A stretch of 64,000 nt of DNA from Sphingomonas sp. IC081 (GTDB taxonomy: Bacteria > Pseudomonadota > Alphaproteobacteria > Sphingomonadales > Sphingomonadaceae), in assembly GCF_006874585.1 (NCBI RefSeq), contig NZ_CP029761.1, forward strand, positions 1,995,001 through 2,059,000, given 5' to 3'. A model generated the notes under the pieces. It was not told the DNA's origin. It was given only the letters and a program-made list of their open reading frames with translations, and did no database searches. A program made the translations under genes and the position numbers. Positions 38,891 to 49,081 of the stretch are shown in pieces. How positions within the stretch are numbered: position 1 is the stretch's first letter; the number at the start of each line of letters is the position of its first letter.

Positions 38891-40747
38891 TTACTTGCGC
38901 TTGAGCTGCGTGACGTCGCGCACGGCGCCCTTGGCGGCGCTGGTGGTCATCGCCGCATAGGCCTGGAGCGCGGCCGAAACCTTGCGCGGGCGCGGGTGAA
39001 CCGGCGACCATGCGTCGGCGCCGCGCGCCTCCTGGCTAGCGCGGCGGTGAGCCAGCACTTCATCCGAAACCATCAGATTGATGGTTCGGCCGGGGATGTC
39101 GATCTCGATGGTGTCGCCGTTCTCGACAAGTCCGATGGCGCCGCCCTCTGCCGCTTCCGGCGAAGCGTGACCGATCGAGAGGCCCGAAGTGCCGCCCGAG
39201 AAACGGCCGTCGGTCAGCAGCGCGCAGGCCTTTCCGAGCCCCTTCGACTTCAGGTAGCTGGTCGGATAGAGCATTTCCTGCATGCCCGGCCCGCCACGCG
39301 GTCCTTCATAGCGGATGACCACGACGTCACCCGCACCGACCTGTCCGCCGAGAATGCCTGCAACGGCGGCATCCTGCGATTCGTAGACGCGCGCGGTGCC
39401 GGTGAACTTCAGGATGGAATCGTCCACGCCCGCCGTCTTCACGATGCAGCCGTCCTGCGCGATATTGCCATAAAGCACGGCAAGGCCGCCGTCCTGGCTG
39501 AACGCGTGTTCCTTGCTGCGGATGACCCCGTTCTCGCGGTCGAGATCGAGTTCCTCCCAGCGGCGCGACTGGCTGAAAGCGGTCTGCGTCGGCACGCCGC
39601 CCGGGGCCGCCTTGAAGAATTCCTGCACCGAAGGCGCGTTGGTACGGCTGATGTCCCAGTGGTTCAGCGCATCGCCCAGCGTCTTGGCATGGACAGTCGG
39701 CAAATCGGTGTGCAGCAAGCCCGCACGGTCGAGCTGACCGAGGATCGCCATGATGCCGCCAGCCCGGTGAACGTCTTCCATGTGCACGTCGGCCTTGGCC
39801 GGGGCGACCTTGGAGAGGCACGGAACCTTGCGGCTGAGGCGGTCGATGTCTTCCATCGTGAAGTTCACGCCCGCCTCGGCGGCCGCGGCCAGCAGGTGGA
39901 GCACCGTGTTCGTGGAGCCGCCCATGGCGATGTCGAGGCTCATTGCGTTCTCGAACGCCTCGAAGCTGGCGATATTGCGCGGCAGAGCGCTCTCGTCTTC
40001 CTGCTCGTAATAGCGGCGGCAGAGGTCGACCGCGAGACGGCCCGCTTCCAGGAACAGGCGCTGACGGTCGGAGTGGGTCGCCAGCGTCGAACCGTTGCCC
40101 GGCAGCGAAAGCCCCAGAGCCTCGGTCAGGCAGTTCATCGAGTTGGCGGTGAACATGCCCGAGCACGAACCGCAGGTCGGGCACGCCGAACGCTCGATCG
40201 CCTTCACTTCCTCGTCGGTATAGCTCTCGTCCGCAGCCGCGACCATCGCATCGACCAGATCGAGCGCATGTTCCTTGCCGCGCAGGACAACCTTGCCCGC
40301 TTCCATCGGCCCGCCCGAGACAAACACCACCGGAATGTTGATGCGCAGCGCGGCCATCAGCATGCCCGGCGTGATCTTGTCGCAGTTGGAGATGCAGACC
40401 ATGGCGTCGGCGCAGTGGGCGTTGACCATGTATTCCACGCTGTCCGCGATCAGGTCGCGGCTGGGCAGCGAATAGAGCATGCCGTCGTGGCCCATGGCGA
40501 TGCCGTCATCGACCGCGATGGTGTTGAATTCCTTGGCGACGCCGCCCGCCGCCTCGATCTCGCGCGCAACCATCTGGCCCAGGTCCTTGAGATGGACGTG
40601 GCCGGGCACGAACTGGGTGAACGAGTTCACCACCGCAATGATCGGCTTGCCGAAGTCCGCATCCTTCATGCCCGTCGCGCGCCAGAGGCCACGCGCGCCC
40701 GCCATGTTGCGGCCGTGGGTGGAAGTGCGTGAACGATAGGCGGGCAT
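38891..40747 (-). CDS. ilvD: dihydroxy-acid dehydratase
   Basis: A 618-residue iron-sulfur enzyme of isoleucine, valine and pantothenate synthesis. The N-terminus ([19 protein letters not shown]) and the Cys motifs [10 protein letters not shown] and [12 protein letters not shown] are those of IlvD. I chose the ATG at 40747, which has a GGAG site; the frame is open far upstream without likeness. It stands apart from other ilv genes. Length and motifs are complete. Confidence 0.96.
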   Translation of the reverse strand: MPAYRSRTSTHGRNMAGARGLWRATGMKDADFGKPIIAVVNSFTQFVPGHVHLKDLGQMVAREIEAAGGVAKEFNTIAVDDGIAMGHDGMLYSLPSRDLIADSVEYMVNAHCADAMVCISNCDKITPGMLMAALRINIPVVFVSGGPMEAGKVVLRGKEHALDLVDAMVAAADESYTDEEVKAIERSACPTCGSCSGMFTANSMNCLTEALGLSLPGNGSTLATHSDRQRLFLEAGRLAVDLCRRYYEQEDESALPRNIASFEAFENAMSLDIAMGGSTNTVLHLLAAAAEAGVNFTMEDIDRLSRKVPCLSKVAPAKADVHMEDVHRAGGIMAILGQLDRAGLLHTDLPTVHAKTLGDALNHWDISRTNAPSVQEFFKAAPGGVPTQTAFSQSRRWEELDLDRENGVIRSKEHAFSQDGGLAVLYGNIAQDGCIVKTAGVDDSILKFTGTARVYESQDAAVAGILGGQVGAGDVVVIRYEGPRGGPGMQEMLYPTSYLKSKGLGKACALLTDGRFSGGTSGLSIGHASPEAAEGGAIGLVENGDTIEIDIPGRTINLMVSDEVLAHRRASQEARGADAWSPVHPRPRKVSAALQAYAAMTTSAAKGAVRDVTQLKRK

Positions 40748-40883
40748 TGTGCGAACTCCGGGATTGGTCATGGGCGCGGTGCGCGATGGCGACCGTCTTG
40801 CCGCGCCCCTACGCCATGTCCATGGCTTTTGCGAGGCATAAAATTTCCAGAAAGGCGGTTTTTGCTTTTCGGATCGTGCGAGA

Positions 40884-41489
40884 TCAATCTTGCGACGCCG
40901 GCCCGTACCGGTTGTCGCCCCGGGATCCTTCCCTTGCAAGCAGCAACACCAACAGGCCGAGCGCACCCAGATAACACAGGTTGTTGAGGAACAGCAGGCC
41001 GAACAACTGCATGTCAGGCACCGCCGAAGCAAACAGCTTCGGGGTCTGGGTCAGGCCGATCGCCAGGAACGGCAAGGGCAGCAGCTCCCAGGCGCCGGTG
41101 AGGCCGGTATCGTGAAGGCGCCGCGCGACGGCCGCGGAAAGCAGCACGACGGCCAACGCCACGACAATCGCCATCGCGCCCGAAAATGCCGCAAAATCGG
41201 GCATGAGTTCAGGATGATGCCCCTCGATACTGATCTCGTAATGACCTGGCCCGGCATTCACCCTGGCCTGATCGGGATGTTCGCGCGCGAATTGCTGCAT
41301 CTTGACCATGGTGTCCGCGATCATCGGACCGACCAGCACAAAACTGCCCAGAAAGATCAGCCCGACCACGATCCCGGCCCAGGGCCAGAACTGCGCCCGC
41401 GCTTCCCTTCCGGAGAATTTCCCCAATCCTGCAAGATGATAACCGACCATCACACCCCGCTTCCAGGGGCCGAAGACTATCCCGGCCAC
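40884..41489 (-). CDS. DUF805 membrane protein
   Basis: About 200 residues with four hydrophobic helices. The DUF805 landmarks are [13 protein letters not shown] near the start and [16 protein letters not shown] in the middle. The start is either GTG at 41489 or ATG at 41450; the latter removes 13 residues. A periplasmic loop of about 45 residues between helices 1 and 2 ([16 protein letters not shown]) is longer than usual. Function is unknown. It follows the amidohydrolase gene by about 15 bases. Confidence 0.8.
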   Translation of the reverse strand: MAGIVFGPWKRGVMVGYHLAGLGKFSGREARAQFWPWAGIVVGLIFLGSFVLVGPMIADTMVKMQQFAREHPDQARVNAGPGHYEISIEGHHPELMPDFAAFSGAMAIVVALAVVLLSAAVARRLHDTGLTGAWELLPLPFLAIGLTQTPKLFASAVPDMQLFGLLFLNNLCYLGALGLLVLLLAREGSRGDNRYGPASQD

Positions 41490-41503
41490 GCCTGCTTCAC
41501 AAG

Positions 41504-42241
41504 TCAGCCGAGCGCAGCGGCGACCTCGCGGCAGATGCGCGCCATGCGTTCGGCCCAGACCGTCTGACCTGCGGCATCACCGATCAGATCCTGCCGGATC
41601 TCGATGCCAAGGTAAGGGCGGCCATGCGCCTCCGCATGGCGGTTCATCGTCGCATTGAGGACCTTGCCCGAATAGGGAAGCTGGTCGCCGACCACGAGCC
41701 CCTCGGCCTGCAGCAAGGGGATCGCGATGCGGGCGGCGCGCTCATCCTCGTTGTAGAGCACACCGACATGCCAGGGACGCGGCTTGTCGCATGTCGCCAG
41801 CGCCGGGGTAAAACTGTGGAGCGAGAGGATCAAAGCCGGTTCGGCGGCCTTGAGTTGTGCTTCCAGATCGTCGTGATAGGCATGGAAGAACTGCTCCAGC
41901 CGCGCCGAACGCCCTTGCGCGCAGAGCGTGTTGCCGGGAATTTCGTGGCCGTCGGACACTTCGGGCAACAGGCCCGGCGCATCGAGGTCACGGTTGAAAT
42001 CGCAGACGAGGCGGCTGACATTTGCCAGCCAAGCGGCGATTTCGCCTTGCTTGCTGGTCTCGGCCACCATCCGCTCGGCGACAGCAGCAACGCCGAGGTC
42101 GATGGCGATATGCCGGTTCAGCAATTCGGGATCGATACCAAGATCCACGCCGTCCGGCACGCGGTTGGAAGCATGATCGGCAATAATCAGGATTCCCCCG
42201 GCGGCCGGGGTTCCGAGTACTTGATAGGCTTCGGTAATCAA
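41504..42241 (-). CDS. N-formylglutamate amidohydrolase family protein
   Basis: A 245-residue hydrolase of the HutG-type N-formylglutamate amidohydrolase family. Landmarks are GGILIIADHASNRVP, the Arg/Asp region LVCDFNRDLDAPG, SLHSFTPAL, and EIRQDLIGD near the end. The most likely start is a TTG at 42241 that overlaps the ispE stop as TTGA and has a GGGAG site. No histidine-degradation genes are nearby, so the true substrate may differ. Many alphaproteobacteria carry such a paralogue. Confidence 0.85.
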   Translation of the reverse strand: MITEAYQVLGTPAAGGILIIADHASNRVPDGVDLGIDPELLNRHIAIDLGVAAVAERMVAETSKQGEIAAWLANVSRLVCDFNRDLDAPGLLPEVSDGHEIPGNTLCAQGRSARLEQFFHAYHDDLEAQLKAAEPALILSLHSFTPALATCDKPRPWHVGVLYNEDERAARIAIPLLQAEGLVVGDQLPYSGKVLNATMNRHAEAHGRPYLGIEIRQDLIGDAAGQTVWAERMARICREVAAALG

Positions 42242-43059
42242 CGCAGGCTCCCGGACAATTGCCACCAGTCGGGGCGGGTTGCAGCGATCCTTGCCGCAGC
42301 CTCGCTTAAGGCTTGCTGACTTTCGTAAAGCGCAAAGCACGTCGCGCCGGAACCGGACATGCGCGCCAGGAACGGCGAAGTCTCGCCAAGCGCAGCCAGA
42401 ACGTCCGCCACCACCGGGCAGATGGCAATGGCCGGCGCTTCAAGATCGTTGCGGCCATGGAGGGCGATTTCGCGCAAGCTTCCACCGGGCATGCCCCCCC
42501 GGTCGATCCGGTCCCATGCCTGGAACACGGGCCCCGTGGGCACCGGCACGCGCGGGTTGACCAGCAGAACCGGACACCCGGCCAGATCGTTCTCCGCCAC
42601 TTCGGCAAGATCGGTGCCAGTGCCGGTGCCGATGCAGGGGCGCGAGAGCACGCAGGCCGGGACGTCCGCACCGAGTTTCGCCGCACGGGCGTGCCAGTCA
42701 TCCGGCAAGCCGTGCGTACGCTCCACCATGCGGAACACGGCGCCCGCATCTGCAGAGCCTCCACCCAGCCCCGCCGCTACCGGCAGGCGCTTCTCGAGGT
42801 CGACTGCCCAGCCCTGACCGTGCGGCAGCGCGCCAAGCGCCTTGGCGACGATATTGCCGAAGGGATCATCGATCTTCGCGGCGAATTCGCCGTGCGTCGT
42901 CAGGCGATCCGCGTCGGCAGGGGTCGCCGCCAGTTCGTCCCCCGCATCAACGAAGGCGAACAGCGTTTCCAGTTCATGATACCCATCCTCGCGCCGACGG
43001 CGGACATGAAGCGCGAGGTTGATCTTGGCGTAGGCGGTTTCCGAAATCATCGCCGTCAT
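42238..43059 (-). CDS. ispE: 4-diphosphocytidyl-2-C-methyl-D-erythritol kinase
   Basis: A 273-residue GHMP kinase of the MEP isoprenoid pathway. AYAKINLALHV at the start, the ATP loop PVAAGLGGGSADAGA and the C-terminal RMSGSGATCFALY match IspE. The start is 43059 or the ATG three codons later. Its stop overlaps the amidohydrolase start. It follows the ETF-QO gene after a short gap with a hairpin. Confidence 0.95.
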   Translation of the reverse strand: MTAMISETAYAKINLALHVRRRREDGYHELETLFAFVDAGDELAATPADADRLTTHGEFAAKIDDPFGNIVAKALGALPHGQGWAVDLEKRLPVAAGLGGGSADAGAVFRMVERTHGLPDDWHARAAKLGADVPACVLSRPCIGTGTGTDLAEVAENDLAGCPVLLVNPRVPVPTGPVFQAWDRIDRGGMPGGSLREIALHGRNDLEAPAIAICPVVADVLAALGETSPFLARMSGSGATCFALYESQQALSEAAARIAATRPDWWQLSGSLR

Positions 43060-43071
43060 CCCTGAAACGAG

Positions 43072-43108
43072 CGAGGCGCCGGAGCAACCCCCGACGCCTC
43101 GTCTTTTT
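43072..43108. terminator. hairpin between etf-QO and ispE
   Basis: CGAGGCG (43072-43078) pairs with CGCCTCG (43095-43101), with further pairs inside, and TCTTTTTG follows on the plus strand. Both flanking genes are on the minus strand, where the structure is preceded by an A-run and lacks a good T-run. It may partly end the ETF-QO transcript. Confidence 0.4.
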
Positions 43109-43128
43109 GCTTAAATGACCGCCCGCGA

Positions 43129-44778
43129 TCACATGTTTGGATAGTTCGGACCGCCGCCGCCTTCGGGCGTGACCCATTCGATGTTCTGGGTCGGGTCCTT
43201 GATGTCGCAGGTCTTGCAGTGGACGCAGTTCTGCGCGTTGATCTGCAGCTTCATGCCCGAACCGTCCGGATCGACGAATTCGTAGACCCCCGCCGGGCAA
43301 TAGCGCGCCTCGGGCCCGGCATAGAGCGGCAGGTTGATTTCTGTCGGAACCTTGGGGTCCTTGAGACGCAGGTGGACCGGCTGGTCTTCCTCGTGATTGG
43401 TGAACGAGTAGGACACGCTGGTCAGACGGTCGAAACTGATCACGCCGTCCGGCTTGGGATAGGCGATCGGCTTGTAGAGATCGGCGCGCTGGGTGCACGA
43501 GGCATCGGTGTGATGCTTCATCGGCTTGGCGAGGCCGAAACCGAACAGCGTGCGCAGCCACATGTCGGCCCCTGCCAGGATCGTACCCAGCTCGCCGCCC
43601 CACTTCGCCACCATCGGCTCGGCGTTCTGCACGAGCTTCAGTTCCTTCGCGATCCAGCTTTCACGCACGGCGCTGTCGTATTCGGTCAGCGCGTCCTGCT
43701 CGCGCCCAGCCTTGATCGCAGCAGCAATCGCCTCTGCTGCCAGCATGCCGCTCTTCATCGCGGTATGCGTGCCCTTGATGCGCGGCACGTTGACGAAACC
43801 GGCCGAGCAGCCCGCCAAAACGCCGCCCGGGAAGGCCAGCTGCGGCACCGACTGCCAGCCCCCCTCGTTGATCGCGCGGGCACCGTAGGCGACGCGCTTG
43901 CCGCCTTCCAGAATTGCGCGGATTTCCGGGTGCTGCTTCCAGCGCTGGAATTCCTCGAACGGATAGACGTAGGGGTTCTTGTAATCGAGCGCGGTAACGA
44001 AGCCGAGCGCGACCTGGTTGTTCGCCTGATGGTAGAGGAAACCGCCGCCCCAGGCGTTGTTCTCGCTGAGCGGCCAGCCCTGCGTGTGGATCACGCGGCC
44101 GGGAACGTGCTTGGCGGGATCGATGTCCCACAGTTCCTTGATGCCGAGGCCATAGATCTGCGGCTGGCAGTTCGCTTCAAGGTCGTACTTGGCCTTCAGA
44201 CGCTTGGTCAGGTGGCCACGCGCGCCTTCACAGAACACGGTGTACTTGCCCAGCAGGTTCATGCCCGGCTGGAAATCGCCCTTCGGATTGCCCTCGCGGT
44301 CGACGCCCATGTCGCCGGTCTGCACGCCGATCACGGCGCCGTTGTCGTCGTAGAGGATCTCGGCAGCGGGGAAGCCCGGGAAGATCTCGATCTCCAGCGC
44401 CTCGGCCTGTTCGGCCAGCCAGCGGCAGAGGTTGCCCAGCGATCCGGTGTAATTGCCGTCGTTCGACATGAAAGGCGGCTGGATGAAGTGCGGCAACGCG
44501 AACTTCTTCTTTTTGGTGAGGTGCCAGTGCAGGTTGTCCGTCACCGGCGTTTCCGCCAGCGGGCAACCGTCTTCGCGCCAGGTGGGCAGCAGTTCGTCGA
44601 GCGCCTTGGGATCGATGGTCGCACCCGAGAGGATGTGGGCGCCGACTTCCGAGCCTTTTTCCAGCACGCAGACCGAGAGTTCGGGATCGACCTGCTTGAG
44701 CCGGATCGCCGTGGACAGGCCCGCAGGGCCACCACCGACGATGACGACGTCATAAGGCATCTCTTCACGTTCAATCAT
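43129..44778 (-). CDS. electron transfer flavoprotein-ubiquinone oxidoreductase
   Basis: A 549-residue membrane-associated flavoprotein that passes electrons from ETF (acyl-CoA and amino-acid oxidation) to ubiquinone. The FAD motif VIVGGGPAGLSTA is near residue 12. LPHFIQPPFMSNDGNY and CSAGFVNVPRIKGTHTAMKSG are family text, and the C-terminal [4Fe-4S] ligands lie in YCPAGVYEF and NCVHCKTCDIKDP. The ATG at 44778 fits the family. It is divergent from the glycosylase-like gene. No etfAB is in the window. Confidence 0.95.
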   Translation of the reverse strand: MIEREEMPYDVVIVGGGPAGLSTAIRLKQVDPELSVCVLEKGSEVGAHILSGATIDPKALDELLPTWREDGCPLAETPVTDNLHWHLTKKKKFALPHFIQPPFMSNDGNYTGSLGNLCRWLAEQAEALEIEIFPGFPAAEILYDDNGAVIGVQTGDMGVDREGNPKGDFQPGMNLLGKYTVFCEGARGHLTKRLKAKYDLEANCQPQIYGLGIKELWDIDPAKHVPGRVIHTQGWPLSENNAWGGGFLYHQANNQVALGFVTALDYKNPYVYPFEEFQRWKQHPEIRAILEGGKRVAYGARAINEGGWQSVPQLAFPGGVLAGCSAGFVNVPRIKGTHTAMKSGMLAAEAIAAAIKAGREQDALTEYDSAVRESWIAKELKLVQNAEPMVAKWGGELGTILAGADMWLRTLFGFGLAKPMKHHTDASCTQRADLYKPIAYPKPDGVISFDRLTSVSYSFTNHEEDQPVHLRLKDPKVPTEINLPLYAGPEARYCPAGVYEFVDPDGSGMKLQINAQNCVHCKTCDIKDPTQNIEWVTPEGGGGPNYPNM

Positions 44779-44891
44779 GGCAGTCCCGACTCCTGGCCCC
44801 GTCTTTGACCCTGTTGGGTCTTTTCGCCCCAAAAATTGCGATTCACACACTTAAGCGTGCGATTAATTCGTGTTGTGCCTTGATTGGTGGA

Positions 44892-45665
44892 ATGCGACAG
44901 GTCAAGACCCACGCGATGGATCAGGCTCCAAATCGGCAATTTCTGGACGATATCACAGCTGCGCTCGATTGGTGGCGCGGCGCCGGCGTCGACCATGACT
45001 ACCTCGACGAACCGCGCGAGTGGATCGTGCCCGAGGAGGAGCAGGACGAGAACGGCGATCGCCTGCCCCCGCGCCGGGCGCCGGTGGCGGTGCAGGACGT
45101 GGTCGTGCCCACCCGCATCGATCCAGCCCTGCTGCCCGCCGACCTCCCCGCCTTCCGCGACTGGTGGCTGAGCGAGACCCTGCTCGACGACGGCGGCCCG
45201 GCCGGCCGCCTGATGCCGGAAGGCGAGGCAGGCGCCAGGCTGATGATCGTGGTCGAAACTCCGGAAGCCGAAGACCGCGACCGCCTTTTGTCGGGTCCGC
45301 AGGGCCGCTTGCTCGATGCAATGCTGGCCGCCTTCGGAACACGGCGCGAGGACATCTACCTCGCCAGCGCCCTCCCCCGCCCCGACCCGGTACCGAACTG
45401 GCGCGCCGCAGCCGAACGGGGAGTGGGCGAGGCGCTTGCCCGGCACGTCGCCCTGGCCGCTCCGGAGCGGCTGATCGTGCTCGGCGGCAACGTCCTGCCG
45501 CTGATCGGCCACGAATCACCGCAACGCGCTGCCGTTTTAAGACAATTTCAGCATGAAGGAGGAACGATACCTCTTTTGGCTGGCTGGGGGCTTGCCGCGC
45601 TGCTGCAGAATCCGCGCGCGAAGGCAAGCATCTGGAGAGCCTGGCTGGAGTGGACAAGGCCCTAG
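44892..45665 (+). CDS. uracil-DNA glycosylase-like protein, motifs degenerate
   Basis: About 257 residues with the layout of family 4/5 uracil-DNA glycosylases: LMIVVETPEAEDRDRLLSGP, GRLLDAMLAAFG, DIYLASALPRPDP, LIVLGG and a final WRAWLEW. The Cys ligands of the usual [4Fe-4S] cluster are absent, the GEAPG-type motif is altered to VETPEA, and the HP(S/A)-type His motif is replaced by LAGWGLAALL. It may not be an active glycosylase. The start is 44892 or the ATG at 44916. It is divergent from etf-QO and 63 bases before the transglycosylase. Confidence 0.65.
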   Translation: MRQVKTHAMDQAPNRQFLDDITAALDWWRGAGVDHDYLDEPREWIVPEEEQDENGDRLPPRRAPVAVQDVVVPTRIDPALLPADLPAFRDWWLSETLLDDGGPAGRLMPEGEAGARLMIVVETPEAEDRDRLLSGPQGRLLDAMLAAFGTRREDIYLASALPRPDPVPNWRAAAERGVGEALARHVALAAPERLIVLGGNVLPLIGHESPQRAAVLRQFQHEGGTIPLLAGWGLAALLQNPRAKASIWRAWLEWTRP

Positions 45666-45728
45666 AATGCGGGCGTCTGCCCCGGCAAAAGGGTCAGGGA
45701 TCAGGTCGCACGATGCGGGGATTTTGAC

Positions 45729-47516
45729 GTGAACAAGTTTGCCAAGGCAGCGCGCGCCGCGGGGGTGGCTGCGCTCGCCGTAACAACGCTGACAGCAACG
45801 CCGGCCTTCGCCAACAGCGCCGCGGTGGACTACTTCCGCAGCCGGGCCGACAACACCTCGGTCCCATCGCTGCTGAGCCAGGACGACCGGGCCTTTTACA
45901 AGCAGGCCTTTGCCGCGGTCGACGCCAAGGACTGGGCCGCCGTCCAGAAGATGCTGGCAGACCGCCCCGACGGCCCGCTGCACCAGCAACTGCGTGCGGA
46001 ATATTTCCTCGCCGCAGGTTCGCCGAAGATCGAACTGACCGACCTGCAGACCTGGCTGGCACAGGGCACAGAACTTCCCGGAGCCGACCAGATCAGCCGC
46101 CTCGCCCTGAAGCGCGGCGCCATGTCGGTCCCCAGCGTCCCCAGCGAACAGCCTTTCGCGCGCCTGCCGACGATGGCCAAGCGCGTGCGCCCGGCGTCGA
46201 TCGGCGACGGCACGATGCCCGCCGCCATCGCCTCGGGCATCAACGAGCGCATCAAGAACGATGATCCCACTGGCGCGCGCCTGCTGCTGGACGGCATCGA
46301 CGCCGGCCTCAGCCCTTCGGCGCAGGCCGAATGGCGCCAGAAGATCGCCTGGGCCTACTACATCGGCAACCAGGACACCTCGGCCTACCAGATGGCCCAA
46401 CTCGGCGCGATGGGCAGCGGCCCATGGGTCGGCGAAGCCTGGTGGACCGCCGGCCTCGCCGCATGGCGACTGGGCGACTGCGACGGCGCTGCCGACGCTT
46501 TCGACAAGACCGCCAAGTCCTCCGAAAACGCCGAACTGTCGAGCGCGGCGCACTACTGGCGCAGCCGCGCCCTGGTTCGCTGCCGCAAGCCCGAGGCCGC
46601 TTCCGCCGAACTGCGTCTGGCCGCAGCGCGCGATGAGACACTTTACGGCATGCTCGCCGCCGAACAGCTGGGCATGAAGCTGCCCGAACAACATGCCGCC
46701 GCCGACTTCACCTCGTCCGACTGGCAATCGCTGCGCAACACGCCTAACATCCGTGCCGCCGTGGAACTGGCCGAAATCGGCGAGGACGGCCTGGCCGACG
46801 AGGTACTGCGCCATCAGGCCCGCATCGGCGATGCCTCGCAATACGCCTCGATCAGCCGCCTCGCCCGCGATCTCGGCCTGCCTTCGACGCAGTTGTGGAT
46901 GGCCTACAATGCGCCCGCCGGTGGCCGCCCCGAACCGGCCAGTCGCTTCCCGACGCCCAAGTGGACCCCGGCCGGCGGCTGGAAGGTCGACCCGGCACTG
47001 GTCTATGCCCACACGCTTCAGGAATCGATCTTCCAGACCAGCGTCGTCAGCCCCGCCGGAGCGCGCGGCCTGATGCAAATCATGCCCTCCGCCGCCCGCG
47101 ACCATGCCTCGCTGCTGGGCGTTTCGGGCACGGCCAGCGACCTCAACAAGCCGGAAGTGAACCTTGCCTTCGGCCAGCAGCACTTGCAGACCTTGCGCAA
47201 TGCGCCGGGCACGCAGGGCCTGCTGCTCAAGGTCATGGCGGCCTACAACGCCGGACTGGTGCCGGTCACCCGCTGGAACACCCAGGTCAATTGCGACGGC
47301 GACCCGCTGCTGTGGATGGAATCGCTGCCCTACTGGGAAACCCGCGGCTATGTGAACATAGTGCTGCGCAACTACTGGATGTATGAGCGTCAGGCTGGCG
47401 GCCCTTCGGAAAGTCGCATGGCGCTTGCACAGGACATGTGGCCGACCTTCCCGGGGCTTTCCGGATCGCAGGGTGTCCACATGGCCGCAAGCGGAGCGAT
47501 AATGCGTGGCCATTGA
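45729..47516 (+). CDS. soluble lytic murein transglycosylase (Slt family)
   Basis: A 595-residue periplasmic enzyme that cleaves peptidoglycan glycan strands with formation of anhydro-muropeptides. A signal peptide ends near AFANSA (about residue 30). A long alpha-helical superhelical part follows. The C-terminal lysozyme-like domain has the catalytic Glu432 in HTLQESIFQ, then SPAGARGLMQIMP and VMAAYNAGLVPV. The GTG start is at 45729. It overlaps the moaB start by 11 bases. Confidence 0.93.
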   Translation: MNKFAKAARAAGVAALAVTTLTATPAFANSAAVDYFRSRADNTSVPSLLSQDDRAFYKQAFAAVDAKDWAAVQKMLADRPDGPLHQQLRAEYFLAAGSPKIELTDLQTWLAQGTELPGADQISRLALKRGAMSVPSVPSEQPFARLPTMAKRVRPASIGDGTMPAAIASGINERIKNDDPTGARLLLDGIDAGLSPSAQAEWRQKIAWAYYIGNQDTSAYQMAQLGAMGSGPWVGEAWWTAGLAAWRLGDCDGAADAFDKTAKSSENAELSSAAHYWRSRALVRCRKPEAASAELRLAAARDETLYGMLAAEQLGMKLPEQHAAADFTSSDWQSLRNTPNIRAAVELAEIGEDGLADEVLRHQARIGDASQYASISRLARDLGLPSTQLWMAYNAPAGGRPEPASRFPTPKWTPAGGWKVDPALVYAHTLQESIFQTSVVSPAGARGLMQIMPSAARDHASLLGVSGTASDLNKPEVNLAFGQQHLQTLRNAPGTQGLLLKVMAAYNAGLVPVTRWNTQVNCDGDPLLWMESLPYWETRGYVNIVLRNYWMYERQAGGPSESRMALAQDMWPTFPGLSGSQGVHMAASGAIMRGH

Positions 47517-48033
47517 TCATGAACGTCAATTCAAGCCCATCAACATCGCGCTCCTGACAGTTTCCGACACCCGCACCGCCGAGAACGACACCTCGGGCGA
47601 CATTCTGGAAGGTCGCATCCGCAAGGCGGGACACCGCCTTGTTGCCCGCGCGATCGAAAAGGACGATGCCACCCGCCTGACCGTCCGCTTCAACAACTGG
47701 ATCGACGACCGCGAGGTCGATGCGATCGTGGTGACCGGCGGCACCGGCCTCACCGGCCGCGACGTGACCCCCGAGGCGATCGACCGCGTGAAGGACAAGG
47801 ACATTCCCGGCTTCGGCGAACTGTTCCGCTGGATCTCGTACAAGACCATCGGCACCTCCACCGTCCAGTCGCGCGCTTGCGCTGCGGTGGCGCGAGGCAC
47901 CTACATCTTTGCCCTGCCCGGCTCGAACGGCGCGGTGCAGGACGGCTGGGACGGCATCCTGGCCGAGCAGCTCGACAGTCGCAATCGTCCCTGCAACTTC
48001 GTGGAACTGATGCCGCGGCTCAGGGAAGTCTGA
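47506..48033 (+). CDS. moaB: molybdenum cofactor biosynthesis protein B
   Basis: A 175-residue MogA/MoaB-family protein of molybdopterin synthesis (adenylyltransferase-like). The motif VTGGTGLTGRDVTPEA and the phosphate-binding FALPGSNGAVQDGW are complete; ALLTVSDTRTAENDTSG begins the domain. The GTG start lies inside the 3' end of the transglycosylase gene. No other moa genes are nearby. It faces the N-acetyltransferase gene tail to tail with a gap of 15 bases. Confidence 0.93.
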   Translation: MAIDHERQFKPINIALLTVSDTRTAENDTSGDILEGRIRKAGHRLVARAIEKDDATRLTVRFNNWIDDREVDAIVVTGGTGLTGRDVTPEAIDRVKDKDIPGFGELFRWISYKTIGTSTVQSRACAAVARGTYIFALPGSNGAVQDGWDGILAEQLDSRNRPCNFVELMPRLREV

Positions 48034-48048
48034 GGGCAGCGCCGCAGA

Positions 48049-48897
48049 TCAGCCGGCGTTCCACAGCGGCAACCGGGCCGCTTGCTCGTCCGAAAGATCG
48101 ATGCCCATGACCTCACGCAAGGTTCGGGCATAATCGCCGGCGTCAGCGACTTCCCGCACCTCGGCCACGCCGTCGCGGTGGATGGTAAGCTGGCGGTCGG
48201 TCATGGCTGCAAAGCCGTTTTCCAGCACGACGCTGGCCACGCAAAGTGTCGTGAAGCGGGTGCCAGGGCGAGTGGCGGTCCAGTGGTTGCCCATTTCCAG
48301 ATCGTCCTGCGCCACTTCGGCCAGATCAAACACGTATTGCGGTTGCCAGTCGCCATGGTCGGCGCTGCGCCCATCGGTGGCGCTGGCAGCTCCCGCGCGC
48401 TCCAGCCGCCATTCACCGCCAAGCGCACCACGCTCGCCGCTACGCAGCAGGCGGTGCCAGGCGCCGTCCGGGGTCTGCGCCTGAGCGCCATCCTCGAGCG
48501 GCAACGGCGGCACGTAACTGCCGCCAAAGCCCGCATCGGCAATCCACGCTGCTCCGCCGAGATTGACCAGTACCAGAGTATGCGTGCGCGGCGGCGCAGC
48601 CAGTTCGGGCAAGCCCAGCAGCACCCGCGCCAGCAGCGGCCGGTTCACCAGCCCGAGGGCCGACAACACATCGGACAGGAGCCGGTTCTGTTCAAAACAA
48701 TATCCCCCGCGCCGATGCAGCACCAGCTTCTCGAACACGCTGGCACTATCGATGCGAATGCCCTCGCCCAGCGGAATGGCCAGGTTCTCGAACCCGATCG
48801 CGCGGCGATGGGCACGCTGGAGAAGGGCCAGTCCCTCGGCATCCCGAGACGGCGCAGCGGTGAGGCCGATACGGGCGAAATAGCGTTCGATTTCCAT
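48049..48897 (-). CDS. nat: arylamine N-acetyltransferase
   Basis: A 282-residue NAT-family enzyme that acetylates arylamines and hydrazines with acetyl-CoA. The catalytic triad is visible: Cys67 in RRGGYCFEQN, His106 in RTHTLVLV and Asp121 in WIADAGFGG. The ATG at 48897 (MEIERYF) gives the family start; the upstream open frame is not supported. The 184-base gap before it carries AT-rich DNA and one TTATCCACA word, probably the promoter region. Confidence 0.93.
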   Translation of the reverse strand: MEIERYFARIGLTAAPSRDAEGLALLQRAHRRAIGFENLAIPLGEGIRIDSASVFEKLVLHRRGGYCFEQNRLLSDVLSALGLVNRPLLARVLLGLPELAAPPRTHTLVLVNLGGAAWIADAGFGGSYVPPLPLEDGAQAQTPDGAWHRLLRSGERGALGGEWRLERAGAASATDGRSADHGDWQPQYVFDLAEVAQDDLEMGNHWTATRPGTRFTTLCVASVVLENGFAAMTDRQLTIHRDGVAEVREVADAGDYARTLREVMGIDLSDEQAARLPLWNAG

Positions 48898-49081
48898 GAA
48901 ACGCTCTAGAGCACCCTTGGCCGGCAGCCGGCAAGACTGTGGATAACTTTGCGCATATTCTCGGGACAGACTTGGGCAAAACGAGTGAATATAGGGCGCA
49001 AAACGTGCAGGCAGTAGGAACAAGCCTGTTCATAACCACGACATATACGGAGCATAATCGGTGGAGGAACGGCGGATATCC

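Noticed and set aside
48938..48946. Perfect DnaA-box word (TTATCCACA on the minus strand)
   Set aside because: A single box with no cluster of others, no AT-rich unwinding region and no replication genes nearby; not an origin.
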